64,000 nucleotides of DNA from Paenibacillus sp. PK3_47 (GCF_023520895.1 NZ_CP026029.1:6386001-6450000), one strand, 5' to 3'. Positions 25,648-35,569 are shown, numbered from the stretch's first letter. Notes: generated by a model from the sequence alone, not told the origin. Numbers and translations are program-made.

Positions 25648-26010
25648 TTAGACAATTGGTGTTCCTTGATGGAATACCATACGCCATTTCAAATCTTCAT
25701 ATTTCCATATTGAACTGCGTAGCGAATGTTGCTCTTTTTCTTCATTGAATATTTTATATGTTGCTAAAACAATATTTTCAGATAAAGGGTGAATTTCAAA
25801 ATCACTTAATTGCATTTTAACAACACCTATTCCATTTGAGCCTATCCCATCTTTTATGCGCCACACCTTCCCCGAGCTTCCATATTCAAAGAACTCCTCT
25901 GCAAGCAATAATGAGAGTTCTTTTACGGAAGTACGTATCTCTGGTGTTAATAGCTTTTCTTCCAGTCTTAACAGCTCTTCACGGATTAAATCAACGCGTT
26001 TTGTTTCCAT
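25648..26010 (-). CDS. DUF4440/SnoaL-like small protein
   Basis: A 120-residue protein with the NTF2-like (SnoaL/DUF4440) look: helical N-terminus VDLIREELLRLEEKLLTPEIRTSVKELSLLLAEEFFEYGSSG in pieces, then strands including FEIHPLSENIVLATYKIF and the family ending SLRSSIWKYEDLKWRMVFHQGTPI. Members bind small ligands or act as polyketide-type cyclases, or have no known function. ATG 26010 follows GAGGAG on the minus strand. It is a single gene with no obvious partner. Confidence 0.8.
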   Translation of the reverse strand: METKRVDLIREELLRLEEKLLTPEIRTSVKELSLLLAEEFFEYGSSGKVWRIKDGIGSNGIGVVKMQLSDFEIHPLSENIVLATYKIFNEEKEQHSLRSSIWKYEDLKWRMVFHQGTPIV

Positions 26011-26318
26011 TCTACATCTCCTCGGCAGTAATTTAACTCATTGTACATGATGCAAGTATTTTAGCGAACATATAGACGTAGCCGCCGGGCAGCTCCCGGC
26101 AGCCGGTCTGTATGTTTTTTTATTTTTAATTGCACTTATCCCTTGATTATACGTCATAGAACATAGTGCTTAAGCACGATATTCGAAATGCCTAAATAAC
26201 TGTAAAATTGAAGGGATTATCCGGCGGATTACCTATTACATATTCCTTTACGCATACATATCGGAGAGTAAGGATCGTATAAAATGCCGGAGTGATTTCA
26301 ATGTACAGGGGGTTCCTA
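26011..26318. other. Gene-free leader between the DUF4440 gene and the subtilase
   Basis: No reading frame of note. A GC-rich inverted repeat GCCGCCGGG-CAGCT-CCCGGCAGC starts near 26080 and is followed by a T-run about 18 bases later, resembling a terminator on the plus strand though no plus-strand gene precedes it closely. The remainder must hold the divergent promoters. Confidence 0.4.
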
Positions 26319-29300
26319 ATGTTAAAAAATGATTACCGCAGGATCGGCGCAGGCGCAGTCAGCCTTACTTTGGCCGCTGCGCTGCTGCTCCCGGCTGGAG
26401 CTGCGTCATCAGCGCCTTTCCTGCCTCCGCTTCCTGGTGGATTTGCGGAAGCTCCGGGCGTAACTCCGAAATGGGGAGGTGACGCTGGAGATCTTGGAGA
26501 AGCCTTCAAGGCAATGCTCGCTGAAATGCCGGCAGCCAAAAATCATGTTCCGCACACCGATTCTTCAGCTCCGATCAAGGTCATCGTTGAGCTGAGAAGC
26601 GAACCTGCCAGGGTTGTGGAGCAAAGTGCGGGGAAATCCTTCTCACCGTCGCTCCAGCGAAACAAGCTCCGCGCCGAGCATGCCGCTTTTAAACTGGCGG
26701 CCGCCCGTCTCGGTGCTGCGGCAGGCAGCGAATTTACCGAAGTGTTTAACGGGTATGCACTGACGCTGCCCGGGAATCAGGTGGACAAGCTGCTTGACCT
26801 GCCGGGTGTCAAGGCGGTGTATCCGGACGAGGCCGTACAGGCGGCGCCGATAAGTGCGGAACCGCTGGCCGGTCCCAGCCCCGTCATTGCAAGCGGCGAC
26901 CTGATCGGTGCGGACAGCCTGATTGATCAGGGAATTACAGGGGAGGGAGTAAAGGTAGCCGTTCTCGACACGGGGATCGACTATAATCATCCTCTTGTAA
27001 AAGACCGGTATGCCGGCGGATATGATCTCGTCGATGAGGATGATGACCCATATGAAACGGACAATCCGGATCACATCCCTCCTGATGCCGACGGCACTCC
27101 ATATGAAACCGCGCACGGAACACACGTGGCAGGCATTGTAGCCGGAGTGGCTCCCGGTGCGGAGATTTATGCATACCGCGTACTCGGCCCCTACGGCAGC
27201 GGATCGACGGAGCAGACGCTGGCGGGAATCGAAAGGGCGGCTGCAGACGGCGCAGATGTCATTAATATGTCGCTCGGGTCGGGCTTTAACCAGTCCTACG
27301 CCCCAGATGCCATTGCAGCTGACAACGCAGTGAAGGCAGGCATTACCGTTGTTATCGCGGCCGGGAATACCGGGGAAGAAGGCTCTTATACACTTACTAC
27401 TCCCGGCGGCGCACATCGCGCAATCACAGTCGGCGCCTCGACCAAGCCGGTCGTGACTCCAGTCATTCATATAGGAGACGCGGAACCCATTTACGGGCTG
27501 CGGGCCTTTTTGTCTCCTGAGCTTACAGAAGAAGAATCAGACGTGCGGATAGTCTATGCAGGAGCAGGATCAGCAGCGGATTTTGACAACATAAATGTTC
27601 AGGGAGACTTCGTGCTGGTAGACCGCGGGGGCGGGCTGGATTTCTCGGCCAAGTCTTTGAACGCCACAAAAGCCGGCGCAGCTGCACTGCTTATCGCCAA
27701 CAACGAGACTGAACCCGTGCGCCCTTCCTTAAGCCGGGCCGGGGATTATATTCCAACCTACGGAATTACACTGGCCGAAGGGAAGGCGCTGAAGCAGGAG
27801 CTTGTAAATGGTGAAGGCACACTGAGTTACGAATTAATTGATGAACCGGAGCGACTGGCGGACTTCAGCTCAAGGGGACCGGGACTGCCCGACTTCATCA
27901 TTAAACCCGAGATGATTGCACCAGGCGTTGACATCTTATCTTCCGTCCCTGTGTGGGCCGGTATGGACGGTACATACGATACGGCCTATGCCGAAGAGGA
28001 AGGGACAAGCATGGCTGCGCCTCATATAGCCGGTGCCGCCGCATTGCTGCTGCAGGCGGGTGAGGATATGCTCCAGGAACCGCTGGATCCGGAACAGATC
28101 AAGTCCATGCTCATGAACAGCGCTGAGCCGCTGACCGACCGCAACGGGTTTGAGTACGGATACTTCGAACAAGGCGCAGGCCTTCCGCATCTGGATCGTG
28201 TAATGCAAAGTCCGGTTATAGCCAAGGTGTTCGAACAGCTGGATCTTGGAATTCCCGGCCTGGAGCCGGAGTCTTATTATACAGGGTCTTTGTCATACGG
28301 AATCCAGAACCGGAACAGCACGGTGACCAAAACCGTCTACCTGGATAATTTGTCTGGAGCTCCGTTAGATTACCAGGCGGAAATTGAATGGTACACCAAA
28401 CATGCAGGACTAAACGCGTATCTAAGTGATGAAACACTTGAGCTTCCGGCTGAAGGCGGCTCTTTTGAAGTTACCTTGTCGATTGGCGATAACGCCAGGG
28501 ACGGGTTCTATGAGGGAGCGGTCAAGCTGACAGGAACGGAGGGTCAAACGCTGTTTCTTCCTTTGGCCGCAGTATTAGGGGATAAACTGAAACCGGATGC
28601 CGTTGATTCAGCTAATGTTTATGATCTGATCTTTTCGCCGGACGGCGACGGCTTGTCGGACATGAACGGACTGTATTTCTCGGTGAATGAAAGGGTAACG
28701 GACCTGAATTTTGAGGTTTCGCGCTTTGACTTCAACACGGGTGACGGAGAAGTTGTCGGCGACATACACGGGCTCGGCGGCGATTATGCCAAAGGCCGGT
28801 ATGAAGCCGCCTGGGACGGCAGGGTCTATGACAGCGGGACCGGAGAGCTTGAACCGCTAGAAGACGGTTTCTACATCGTTACACCGGTATACGGGGAAGA
28901 GCGGATCCGGCTCGACGAACAACGGTTCAGCTTTGCCGTTGACACCGGTGCACCCCTTCTGTCTTCCATTATGCTGGATGAAGTGGAGCCCCGTGACGGA
29001 GAGCGGCAGGCGGTACTCTATGGAGATATTATGGACGACCTGCTGCTTGAGCTGATTACCGGAACAGACGGATATGAGATGGAGGATCTGTTTGGGATCA
29101 GCGCCGTTTACGAAGGGGAGGACGGGGCCGCACAGCAGGCGGACGGCGTTCTGTACCCTGACGGTTATTTTGAAATTGAGGTCCTGCTCCGCGAAGGGAT
29201 GAACGATTTCTATATTTACGCTTACGACATCGCCGGGAATGGCGCAGCGGACGAAGACTACGCCCAGCTGCTGAAGTACAGCACCGGCGCCGATGCCATT

Positions 29301-30884
29301 ACGGTATCACCAGCTCTGAGCGCAGCAAACGTGACAACCGGGCAGCCGGTAACCGTGGACGTCCGGTTCACAGCGGCCGAATCCGTCTACGGCGCAATGA
29401 TGAGTCTCGCTTATGACGGCAGACTTCAGGCTCCTGTCATCCAGCCGAGCGTCCAGCTGGCTACTTATCAGGAGGCGCATGATCCAGGGGTACCTCTGGC
29501 GGAATATACGGATTCGTTCGGCATTTCCGGCGGACGACAGGTGGTGCGTTACGGTGTACAGCTGACGAACAGCGTCTATTCCGGTGAAGGCAGCGTTGCC
29601 TCCTTTACCTTTGTTCCTGCCGAGGCGGGAATCTATACGTTTGAGCTGGGAGACCTGCTGTTCTGGAACGAGGGGCGGACCTTTACCGCTGCAGCCGGAC
29701 TTGCCAGAGCCCAGTTAACGGTAACCGATCCTGCTGAGCCCGAAACGCAGCAGCCCGGGCAGCCAGGCAGTCAGCCTAATCCGGCACCTGGAACGCCGGT
29801 ACCTGTGACACCGGAACCTCTGACGGCAAATACGTCCTCAGTACGCTCAGGAACACTCACAGCGAACGCATCCGGGGCTTCCGCTCTCTCGTCAGCGGTT
29901 GTTGCCGTATCCGACACAGCGCTGAATCAGGCAGTGCTGCAGGCACAGTCGGCGTATGCGGTGCTTTCGTTAAGCGACCTGCTCTTCGCAGATTATTCAT
30001 TCATCCGGTTGTCGCTGACCTCTGCACAGGCAGATAAGCTGAAATCTTCCGGTGTTGGCCTTATGCTGGAAGGCCGTGAATTCACTTTATCCATCCCGGC
30101 AGAATCTTTGGCAGACTTTGCCGGGACACAGGGGCTGAGTGTAGAGCTCTCGCTGGATCCAGATCCTGGGGTTCTGACGATAAAAGGGCCGGCCGCTGTA
30201 TCGAATGCTCCCGCAGTCGGCGTAAAGAACGGATGGACATCCGGTACACCTGTCATTCTCCGCCTGCCGTTAAACGCCAATACCGGTGATGACCGCAAAA
30301 TCGGGGCCTATGAGAAAGCTGCGGATGGTTCATGGACCTACCTGCAGTCCGGTAAGCTGGTTAAAGACGGCAGCCTCGAGCTTGAAGTGAGGAGTGACGG
30401 AACGTATACCGCTGCTGCCGGGACCGGAACGTTCCGCGATCTGGCAGGGCATTGGGCGAAGGATGACATCGAAGTGCTGGCCGCTCATCAGCTGGTGGCG
30501 GGTAAAGGCACGGCAGGCCTATTCAGTCCGAATGACACGGTGAACCGTGCGGAGCTGCTGACTCTCTTGGACCGGCTGCAGGGCAAAGGCGATACATGGC
30601 TGACACATATCCGCGAACAGGATGCCCGCCGCCCGCTTACCCGCCAGGAGGCCGCGACGCTGGCAGCTGCTGCACTGAAGAACGGAGGCGCTGGTTCTGA
30701 TGTCAGCCTGCCTTTTGCTGACAGCCATTTCATTGCCCCGGATGACAGAGCGGCGGTAGCTTATATGTTTGAACAAGGATATATGAAAGGGGAAGGTCTG
30801 TTCTTTAACCCGGCCGGCATCTTGACCCGGGCACAAGCTGCTGTCATACTGAGCCGGATCGTACAGGATTTGCGCACCCCATAA
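26319..30884 (+). CDS. SLH-anchored subtilisin-like serine protease (S8, Vpr-like)
   Basis: A 1521-residue secreted protease. ATG 26319 follows AGGGGG (26307-26312) and gives a good signal peptide (about residues 1-31). An I9-type propeptide (IKVIVELRSEP...) precedes the S8 domain with catalytic Asp217 (VAVLDTGIDYNHP), His266 (AHGTHVAGI) and Ser564 (GTSMAAPHIAGAAALL). A PA domain is inserted between His and Ser (FVLVDRGGGLDFSAKSLNATKAGA), as in Vpr and C5a-peptidase types. Fn3-like and Ig-like domains follow (about 640-1000), then a cohesin-like beta-sandwich (about 1010-1140), a Pro/Gln linker and two recognisable SLH domains at the end. It likely processes proteins at the cell surface. It is longer than the usual Vpr. 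Confidence 0.93.
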   Translation: MLKNDYRRIGAGAVSLTLAAALLLPAGAASSAPFLPPLPGGFAEAPGVTPKWGGDAGDLGEAFKAMLAEMPAAKNHVPHTDSSAPIKVIVELRSEPARVVEQSAGKSFSPSLQRNKLRAEHAAFKLAAARLGAAAGSEFTEVFNGYALTLPGNQVDKLLDLPGVKAVYPDEAVQAAPISAEPLAGPSPVIASGDLIGADSLIDQGITGEGVKVAVLDTGIDYNHPLVKDRYAGGYDLVDEDDDPYETDNPDHIPPDADGTPYETAHGTHVAGIVAGVAPGAEIYAYRVLGPYGSGSTEQTLAGIERAAADGADVINMSLGSGFNQSYAPDAIAADNAVKAGITVVIAAGNTGEEGSYTLTTPGGAHRAITVGASTKPVVTPVIHIGDAEPIYGLRAFLSPELTEEESDVRIVYAGAGSAADFDNINVQGDFVLVDRGGGLDFSAKSLNATKAGAAALLIANNETEPVRPSLSRAGDYIPTYGITLAEGKALKQELVNGEGTLSYELIDEPERLADFSSRGPGLPDFIIKPEMIAPGVDILSSVPVWAGMDGTYDTAYAEEEGTSMAAPHIAGAAALLLQAGEDMLQEPLDPEQIKSMLMNSAEPLTDRNGFEYGYFEQGAGLPHLDRVMQSPVIAKVFEQLDLGIPGLEPESYYTGSLSYGIQNRNSTVTKTVYLDNLSGAPLDYQAEIEWYTKHAGLNAYLSDETLELPAEGGSFEVTLSIGDNARDGFYEGAVKLTGTEGQTLFLPLAAVLGDKLKPDAVDSANVYDLIFSPDGDGLSDMNGLYFSVNERVTDLNFEVSRFDFNTGDGEVVGDIHGLGGDYAKGRYEAAWDGRVYDSGTGELEPLEDGFYIVTPVYGEERIRLDEQRFSFAVDTGAPLLSSIMLDEVEPRDGERQAVLYGDIMDDLLLELITGTDGYEMEDLFGISAVYEGEDGAAQQADGVLYPDGYFEIEVLLREGMNDFYIYAYDIAGNGAADEDYAQLLKYSTGADAITVSPALSAANVTTGQPVTVDVRFTAAESVYGAMMSLAYDGRLQAPVIQPSVQLATYQEAHDPGVPLAEYTDSFGISGGRQVVRYGVQLTNSVYSGEGSVASFTFVPAEAGIYTFELGDLLFWNEGRTFTAAAGLARAQLTVTDPAEPETQQPGQPGSQPNPAPGTPVPVTPEPLTANTSSVRSGTLTANASGASALSSAVVAVSDTALNQAVLQAQSAYAVLSLSDLLFADYSFIRLSLTSAQADKLKSSGVGLMLEGREFTLSIPAESLADFAGTQGLSVELSLDPDPGVLTIKGPAAVSNAPAVGVKNGWTSGTPVILRLPLNANTGDDRKIGAYEKAADGSWTYLQSGKLVKDGSLELEVRSDGTYTAAAGTGTFRDLAGHWAKDDIEVLAAHQLVAGKGTAGLFSPNDTVNRAELLTLLDRLQGKGDTWLTHIREQDARRPLTRQEAATLAAAALKNGGAGSDVSLPFADSHFIAPDDRAAVAYMFEQGYMKGEGLFFNPAGILTRAQAAVILSRIVQDLRTP

Positions 30885-30942
30885 GTGTTGGCAGGCAAGA
30901 GATAAACCGCTTGATCCTTGTGATGCTGAATATTGGAAAACG

Positions 30943-30988
30943 AAAGGCTGAGCCCAAAGTCATACCCATGACTCTGGCTCAGCCTTTT
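30943..30988. terminator. Bidirectional terminator between the protease and SUFU-domain genes
   Basis: AAAGGCTGAGCC (30943-30954) pairs with GGCTCAGCCTTT (30976-30987), with A- and T-rich flanks for both convergent genes. Confidence 0.8.
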
Positions 30989-31018
30989 AAGCTGCTTCAA
31001 ACCCGTTAAACCGGGCAG

Positions 31019-31762
31019 TTATTTACAAGCATTGGGGCGATTTGGGTTCAGAACGAGAAAATCACCGGGCAGCCCGGACAGCTTGGCAACCAGTTCTTCC
31101 ACACCGGACTCCAATTTAAATTCCATCTCTTCGCGGTACAGCGGAACGAGGAAATATACTTGAACCTGGTTGCCATCTTTCGTAGGAACCGTGCTGACCT
31201 CTTCCGGCAGAGCAAGCAGGATCGCGCCGGACAGCTCCGTGTTTGGCGCATATGGCTCGTAATCCTCCGTGTTGGGGATGGTATGGCCGTATCCAAGCCA
31301 TGTCTGATACATATGCGGGAACCGGGCGAGCATCTTCATCAGCCGGATCGGCCAGTAGTTCTCCTCCGCTTCAAAATCCTTCTGCGTAAGCGGCCAGTCC
31401 GCCGGCAAAAACATCATCAGCTCTGTACGTTCAAGATGCTTGTACTCTTCGCGGATCTCTTGTGGAAGGGTCATCGGCAGATCGCTCATCCCGTTGGTAT
31501 ACAGCACCCGGTACGGCTCGTCAGGTGCAGGTTCCATAATGTTCACATCAATATGTACGATGTCTGAAATCAGTTCATGGAACACACCGGTTTCCCGGTT
31601 TGGAAAGACTTTATTAAAGTGTTCGTTTAATTCTTCCATGTACAAAATGTCGGAGGGAGGCGTAAGCTGCTGCTCATCCGGAGCGTCATAGCCGTAAATT
31701 GTGGTACCGTCTTCCGATTTGCCCATAACCTTGCCGCCAAACAGTTTTTTGAAAAAGTTCAT
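31019..31762 (-). CDS. Suppressor-of-fused (SUFU) domain protein
   Basis: A 247-residue cytoplasmic protein with the bacterial SUFU domain: the helix EELNEHFNKVFPNRETGVFHELIS, VHIDVNIMEPAPDEPYRVLYTNGMSDLPM, then LMMFLPADWPL and a C-terminal LVPLYREEMEFKLESGVEELVAKL. In bacteria the domain occurs in immunity proteins of polymorphic toxin systems and in stand-alone proteins of unknown function. No toxin gene is adjacent, so an immunity role cannot be claimed here. ATG 31762 follows GAGGAG on the minus strand. Confidence 0.85.
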   Translation of the reverse strand: MNFFKKLFGGKVMGKSEDGTTIYGYDAPDEQQLTPPSDILYMEELNEHFNKVFPNRETGVFHELISDIVHIDVNIMEPAPDEPYRVLYTNGMSDLPMTLPQEIREEYKHLERTELMMFLPADWPLTQKDFEAEENYWPIRLMKMLARFPHMYQTWLGYGHTIPNTEDYEPYAPNTELSGAILLALPEEVSTVPTKDGNQVQVYFLVPLYREEMEFKLESGVEELVAKLSGLPGDFLVLNPNRPNACK

Positions 31763-32034
31763 GTCTTTGCGCTCCTCTGTGCGGGTTTTGAGTTACGTGC
31801 GAAATAAAGGATGCTGCGATTCAATTCCTGATTCTGGGAGGTTTAAAACCTCACTTGGAAGTATAACAAAAGGCATAGCCCGGAGCGATGGGTCTATGGA
31901 TTCGATTTGCAAAGAATATCTATGAAAAAAATCTTGAATATAATTATGATTTCAGGCAATAGTAACCTCTAGAACTCTTTAATGAAAAATCTAACAATAG
32001 AGGAAAGCTGATGCAACCGGGAGGAACATCTTAT

Positions 32035-32892
32035 ATGCCAGAATGGATCGAAATTTCATTAAGAACGTTGTCGGCTGTAGCCGTTCTTTTTCTCATCACT
32101 AAAATGTTGGGAAAGCGCCAAGTTTCAGAACTTTCCTTATTCGAATACATGACCGGTATTACTTTAGGTAACCTAATCGGTTACATTTCCCTAGATACGG
32201 ATATCAGCTGGTATTTAGGGTTTGTTGCCTTGTTTGTTTGGGTAGCCATATCCACTGGAACAGAATATTTGACTTTAAAGAGTAAGAAATTAAGAGATGT
32301 AGTTGACGGGAAAGCAACGGTACTTGTCGAAAATGGAATACTGCTAAAGGATGGCCTGAAAAAAGAACGTTTGACTGTAGATGAATTCCTGGAACAGCTC
32401 CGCAAAAAAGATGTGTTTAGAGTAGCTGATATAGAATTTGCTGTAATGGAGCAGAGCGGAGACATAAGCATCCTGCTGAAAAAGGAATACCAGCCTCTTA
32501 ATGCAGACATGTTAGGGTACCGTATTTCCTCTGAACATGTACCAAAAACAATTATTATCGATGGGCATATTTTGCCTGACATGCTAGAAGCATCGGGTAA
32601 AGATGAAGAGTGGATTCATAAAGAACTCCGCAAGTTAAACCTGAAAGTCGGGGATGTATCCATCGGTCAAGTCGACAGTAAAGGAGAAATCACCGTACAA
32701 ACGGGCTCAGCATCCTTACCGAAACCGGCCTCTCAGAAACCTAAGGATCAAATTGCAGAGTTGGTTAAAAGATTACAGGATGACTTGTCTTTACGAATGC
32801 AGCTTGTACTAAACGACCAAGAAAAACTTGAATATCAACAGGCTCTGGATCACTTTAAAACAGCCATACATGCTTATCAGACTAAGACTTGA
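32035..32892 (+). CDS. DUF421 family membrane protein (YetF-like)
   Basis: A 285-residue protein of the YetF/YrbG family: three N-terminal membrane spans (residues about 8-28, 38-53, 60-78) containing the motif TKMLGKRQVSELSLFEYMTGITLG, then the YetF cytoplasmic domain (KATVLVENGILLKDGLKKERLTVDEFL, FAVMEQSGDISILLKKEYQP) and a C-terminal extension rich in charged helix. Members are often linked to sporulation or germination in Bacillus. ATG 32035 is chosen by GGGAGGA (32020-32026). The gene stands alone. Confidence 0.9.
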   Translation: MPEWIEISLRTLSAVAVLFLITKMLGKRQVSELSLFEYMTGITLGNLIGYISLDTDISWYLGFVALFVWVAISTGTEYLTLKSKKLRDVVDGKATVLVENGILLKDGLKKERLTVDEFLEQLRKKDVFRVADIEFAVMEQSGDISILLKKEYQPLNADMLGYRISSEHVPKTIIIDGHILPDMLEASGKDEEWIHKELRKLNLKVGDVSIGQVDSKGEITVQTGSASLPKPASQKPKDQIAELVKRLQDDLSLRMQLVLNDQEKLEYQQALDHFKTAIHAYQTKT

Positions 32893-32988
32893 AATACGCC
32901 GGAAGGGGGACTTGAACAAGGTCCCTTTCTCCGCAAAATGGCCGATGAATCTGATGAGCGGCTCCAGACCGGAATTTAGTAACTTTTG

Positions 32989-33031
32989 GGCATGGGCTCG
33001 GTATTATACCGGGCTCATGCCTTTTATTTTT
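32989..33031 (+). terminator. Terminator downstream of the DUF421 gene
   Basis: GGCATGGGCTCGGTA (32989-33003) pairs with TACCGGGCTCATGCC (33007-33021) with two G-U pairs, followed by TTTTATTTTT. Confidence 0.85.
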
Positions 33032-33108
33032 AAGATTGCAGCTAAAATCAAGGAAATAAAACAGACAGCATATATGACAAGGAAAGTGGATTTAATCCAT
33101 AAATGTAC

Positions 33109-33114
33109 TATAAT
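33109..33114 (+). promoter_or_regulatory. -10 box of the hxlR-type gene
   Basis: TATAAT at 33109-33114; the -35 region (around 33086) is poor. It overlaps the TTG at 33114, which therefore cannot be the start codon. Confidence 0.5.
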
Positions 33115-33146
33115 TGTGGAAATTAAAGAGGGATGGTGTTTCTCAA

Positions 33147-33494
33147 TTGAAGACGGTTTATTGTGATCTGGAAATTACCTTGGATGTCATTGGCGGAAAG
33201 TGGAGACCTCTTATTCTGTATTACTTAATCAAAGGTCCTAAACGGACCGGTGAATTGAAAAGGCTCATCCCATCCATTTCTCAGAAAATGTTAGTACAGT
33301 CGTTGCGGGAGCTCGAGAGTAATAATTTGATTATAAGAAAAATGTACAATCAGGTACCGCCAAAAGTGGAATATGCAGTATCAGAACTAGGTTTGTCACT
33401 TGAACCCACTTTGCGAGCGCTTTGTGATTGGGGGCAGAATTATGCAGAGAAATCATCGAACAAGGATGAATATCAGAGATTGAACGTTGAATAG
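33147..33494 (+). CDS. HxlR family transcriptional regulator
   Basis: A 115-residue winged helix regulator with the HxlR signature: CDLEITLDVIGGKWRPLILYYL, GELKRLIPSISQKMLVQSLRELE and the wing VPPKVEYAVSELGLSLEPTL. The conserved N-terminal cysteine of the redox/electrophile-sensing members is present (VYCDLE). The start is set at TTG 33147, with GGATGGTG (33131-33138) as ribosome site, because the promoter lies just upstream; it remains somewhat uncertain. The next gene encodes an NAD(P)H-binding reductase of the kind often paired with HxlR regulators (as in QorR/QorB), so stress-controlled expression of that gene is likely. Confidence 0.88.
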   Translation: MKTVYCDLEITLDVIGGKWRPLILYYLIKGPKRTGELKRLIPSISQKMLVQSLRELESNNLIIRKMYNQVPPKVEYAVSELGLSLEPTLRALCDWGQNYAEKSSNKDEYQRLNVE

Positions 33495-33565
33495 AGTAAT
33501 TTTAAAAATCAATTTATCCTTTACTTCATCACAATTATCACTTTTTAGTTACTATATAACTTAAA

Positions 33566-33575
33566 AGTACGTACT
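33566..33575. promoter_or_regulatory. Candidate HxlR operator AGTACGTACT
   Basis: Perfect ten-base palindrome within a wider AT-rich symmetric context (AAAA on the left, TATTTT on the right), located 108 bases ahead of the reductase gene. HxlR proteins commonly bind GTAC-containing palindromes, so this is a plausible site. Confidence 0.45.
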
Positions 33576-33682
33576 ATTTTAAATGTGATACATGATTCAT
33601 AATGAAACTTGTTACTTGATGACCATCAAAGATTTGCGATGATTAGCAATTTCAAAAGTGATAAAAGTACAAAGGAGTAATT

Positions 33683-34570
33683 ATGGATAAAATACTTATT
33701 ACTGGAGCAACAGGTAATCTCGGCAGCAGGACACTGGAGCTTCTTCTTAAAAAAGTTCCGTCAAATCAGGTCGCTGTATTGGTACGCGATCCGCAAACAA
33801 AAAAAATGGAAAGGTATGTTAAAGAAGGTGTAGAAGTTCACCAAGGCGACTATTTTGATTATAACTCCCTTCTCCGGGCTTTTGATGGTATTGATAAAGT
33901 CATGCTTATTTCCGCGCAGGCATTTACCGACCGCAATACACAACATTTCAATGTCATCGCAGCTGCAAAACAGGCTGGTGTCAAACAAGTGATTTTTACG
34001 TCGATCATACGGAGAGAACATTCAAATCTTATTGTGCCCGAAGTATCAGAGTCAGACTTATTTGCTGAACAAACGCTTAAAGCATCCGGATTAGACTATA
34101 CTATTCTACGGAACCCGCCATACCTTGAAGTCATGCATATGTATTTCGGCGATGCGCTTAAAGCCGGCGTGCGAGTACCAGAGGGTTCCGGTAAAGTAGC
34201 CGCTGCATCTCTGGACGATTTGGCAGCAGCCAACGTAGCCGTTCTGACTCAAAACGGGCACGAAAATAAGTCATATACTCTAAGTGGCAGCGAGGGAAGC
34301 TCTTTTGCAGACATCGCTGAAGCCCTTTCGGAGATTAATGAAATGAATATCCCTTATGAGGCAATCAGCGAAAAAGAATATGTAGACACAATGGTAGCAA
34401 ATGGCTTGCCTGTTTTTATGACTGATTTCTTATTAGGTTGGGTGCGAGGAGTCAACACTGGAGAATTCTCAGAGACCTCCGGGGATCTTGAACGTCTGAT
34501 TGGCCGAAAACCAATGACATATAAGGAATTCTTTAAAATCAAATCTCAGTTTTCTAAAAATGAAGTTTAA
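33683..34570 (+). CDS. NmrA-like NAD(P)H-binding oxidoreductase
   Basis: A 295-residue atypical SDR of the NmrA/QOR2 type. The Rossmann motif ILITGATGNLGSRTLELLL is at the N-terminus, followed by VAVLVRDP, the core DKVMLISAQAFTDRNTQHFNVIAAAKQAGVKQVIFTS in pieces and the segment SGLDYTILRNPPYLE. The canonical YxxxK pair is absent as usual in this subgroup. It likely reduces quinones or senses NADPH status. ATG 33683 follows AAAGGAG (33671-33677). It lies 188 bases behind the HxlR gene with a candidate operator between. Confidence 0.88.
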   Translation: MDKILITGATGNLGSRTLELLLKKVPSNQVAVLVRDPQTKKMERYVKEGVEVHQGDYFDYNSLLRAFDGIDKVMLISAQAFTDRNTQHFNVIAAAKQAGVKQVIFTSIIRREHSNLIVPEVSESDLFAEQTLKASGLDYTILRNPPYLEVMHMYFGDALKAGVRVPEGSGKVAAASLDDLAAANVAVLTQNGHENKSYTLSGSEGSSFADIAEALSEINEMNIPYEAISEKEYVDTMVANGLPVFMTDFLLGWVRGVNTGEFSETSGDLERLIGRKPMTYKEFFKIKSQFSKNEV

Positions 34571-34606
34571 AGTTAGAGAAATAGAGAAGGGGAGTAAAGA
34601 AATAAT

Positions 34607-34636
34607 AAAGATCCGGCGAATGCCGGATCTTTTTAA
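34607..34636 (+). terminator. Terminator of the reductase gene
   Basis: AAAGATCCGGC (34607-34617) pairs with GCCGGATCTTT (34622-34632), continuing in T. Confidence 0.9.
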
Positions 34637-34682
34637 TGTGTTCTGAATATTGACCATTCGTCCGCTCCGGACAGGAACTTAC

Positions 34683-35567
34683 TTAAGCCCGCAGCACTTT
34701 TTCCGTCCGCCACAGCACCTCAAGCTTGAGATCCGGGTGCACAAGATGACGTTTGAGAAAAGAAACCATCGGCGTATTATAGGCTTCAACGAACAGGATT
34801 CCTTGGTCAAACTGCGGATCGGCGGAAAGCCGGAGCAGCATCTCCCGGCCAAGCGCAGCGCCTCTCGCCATCCGCTGGTACGGTTTGCTTACAAACATGG
34901 TCTTCAGCAACATCTTCCGTTCACCGAAGGCTTCTACAATCATCCATCCCGCAATGCGGTTCCTGTGCCGCATAATGAGACTTCGTTCATAATCAATAAA
35001 CTCTTCCTCCGCAAAAGGGTGCAGCTCGGCCGGATACCAGTCTCCTTCACCGAGGTTCAGATTAGACCGTTCGTCATCCGTAAGGGTGGTGAAGGAATCC
35101 AGAATAAAGTCTTCGGGAAGACTTAACCGGCTTGCCCAGTCAAGCTGCAGCGCCGCCTGAAACGGGCCGGAGCAAATATAGATGCCGGGCCTGGGAGGAG
35201 AGAAGCCGCAGGAGGTTAAGTATTCCGCTTCTGCAGACTCCGTCTCAGTCCCGGCTATATACTCGGTAAACAAGCTGGAGGCACCATTGCGGCGGACAGC
35301 CCGGCCCAGCTCAGACATCAGCCGGCGGCCGATTCCCTGCCTGCGGTACTCGGAATCTACCGTCACGCCAAGCACCTTTGCTCTTCCGCCGGCGGTGGAT
35401 AGGGAAACCGCGCCAAGTCCTGCCGGTACACCGTCAGCGTAAGCTCCGAATACAATCAGCGAATCGGGCAGGGGAGACGGCACCGGAAGCATCTGCGGCG
35501 GCAGCAGGGCGCCGAACTCCGCTGGAATCGTCCTGCGAAAGACGCTTAAAGTCAACCTGCCGGGCAT
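34683..35567 (-). CDS. Tandem GNAT acetyltransferase
   Basis: A 294-residue protein with two GNAT folds. The first has the full acetyl-CoA motif A, VDSEYRRQGIGRRLMSELG, preceded by AGLGAVSLSTAGGRAKVLGV. The second (from about residue 160) has a degenerate motif (KPYQRMARGAALGREMLL) preceded by GERKMLLKTMFVS, so it may be structural. The acceptor is unknown. The ATG lies two bases after the stop of the upstream SLH-protein gene on the same strand (TGATCATG), suggesting translational coupling, which is an odd pairing of an exported and a cytoplasmic protein. Confidence 0.85.
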   Translation of the reverse strand: MPGRLTLSVFRRTIPAEFGALLPPQMLPVPSPLPDSLIVFGAYADGVPAGLGAVSLSTAGGRAKVLGVTVDSEYRRQGIGRRLMSELGRAVRRNGASSLFTEYIAGTETESAEAEYLTSCGFSPPRPGIYICSGPFQAALQLDWASRLSLPEDFILDSFTTLTDDERSNLNLGEGDWYPAELHPFAEEEFIDYERSLIMRHRNRIAGWMIVEAFGERKMLLKTMFVSKPYQRMARGAALGREMLLRLSADPQFDQGILFVEAYNTPMVSFLKRHLVHPDLKLEVLWRTEKVLRA

Positions 35568-35569
35568 GA

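Noticed and set aside
26643..27470. 275-residue open frame on the minus strand
   Set aside because: Antisense to the subtilase domain; cysteine- and arginine-rich composition typical of shadow frames.
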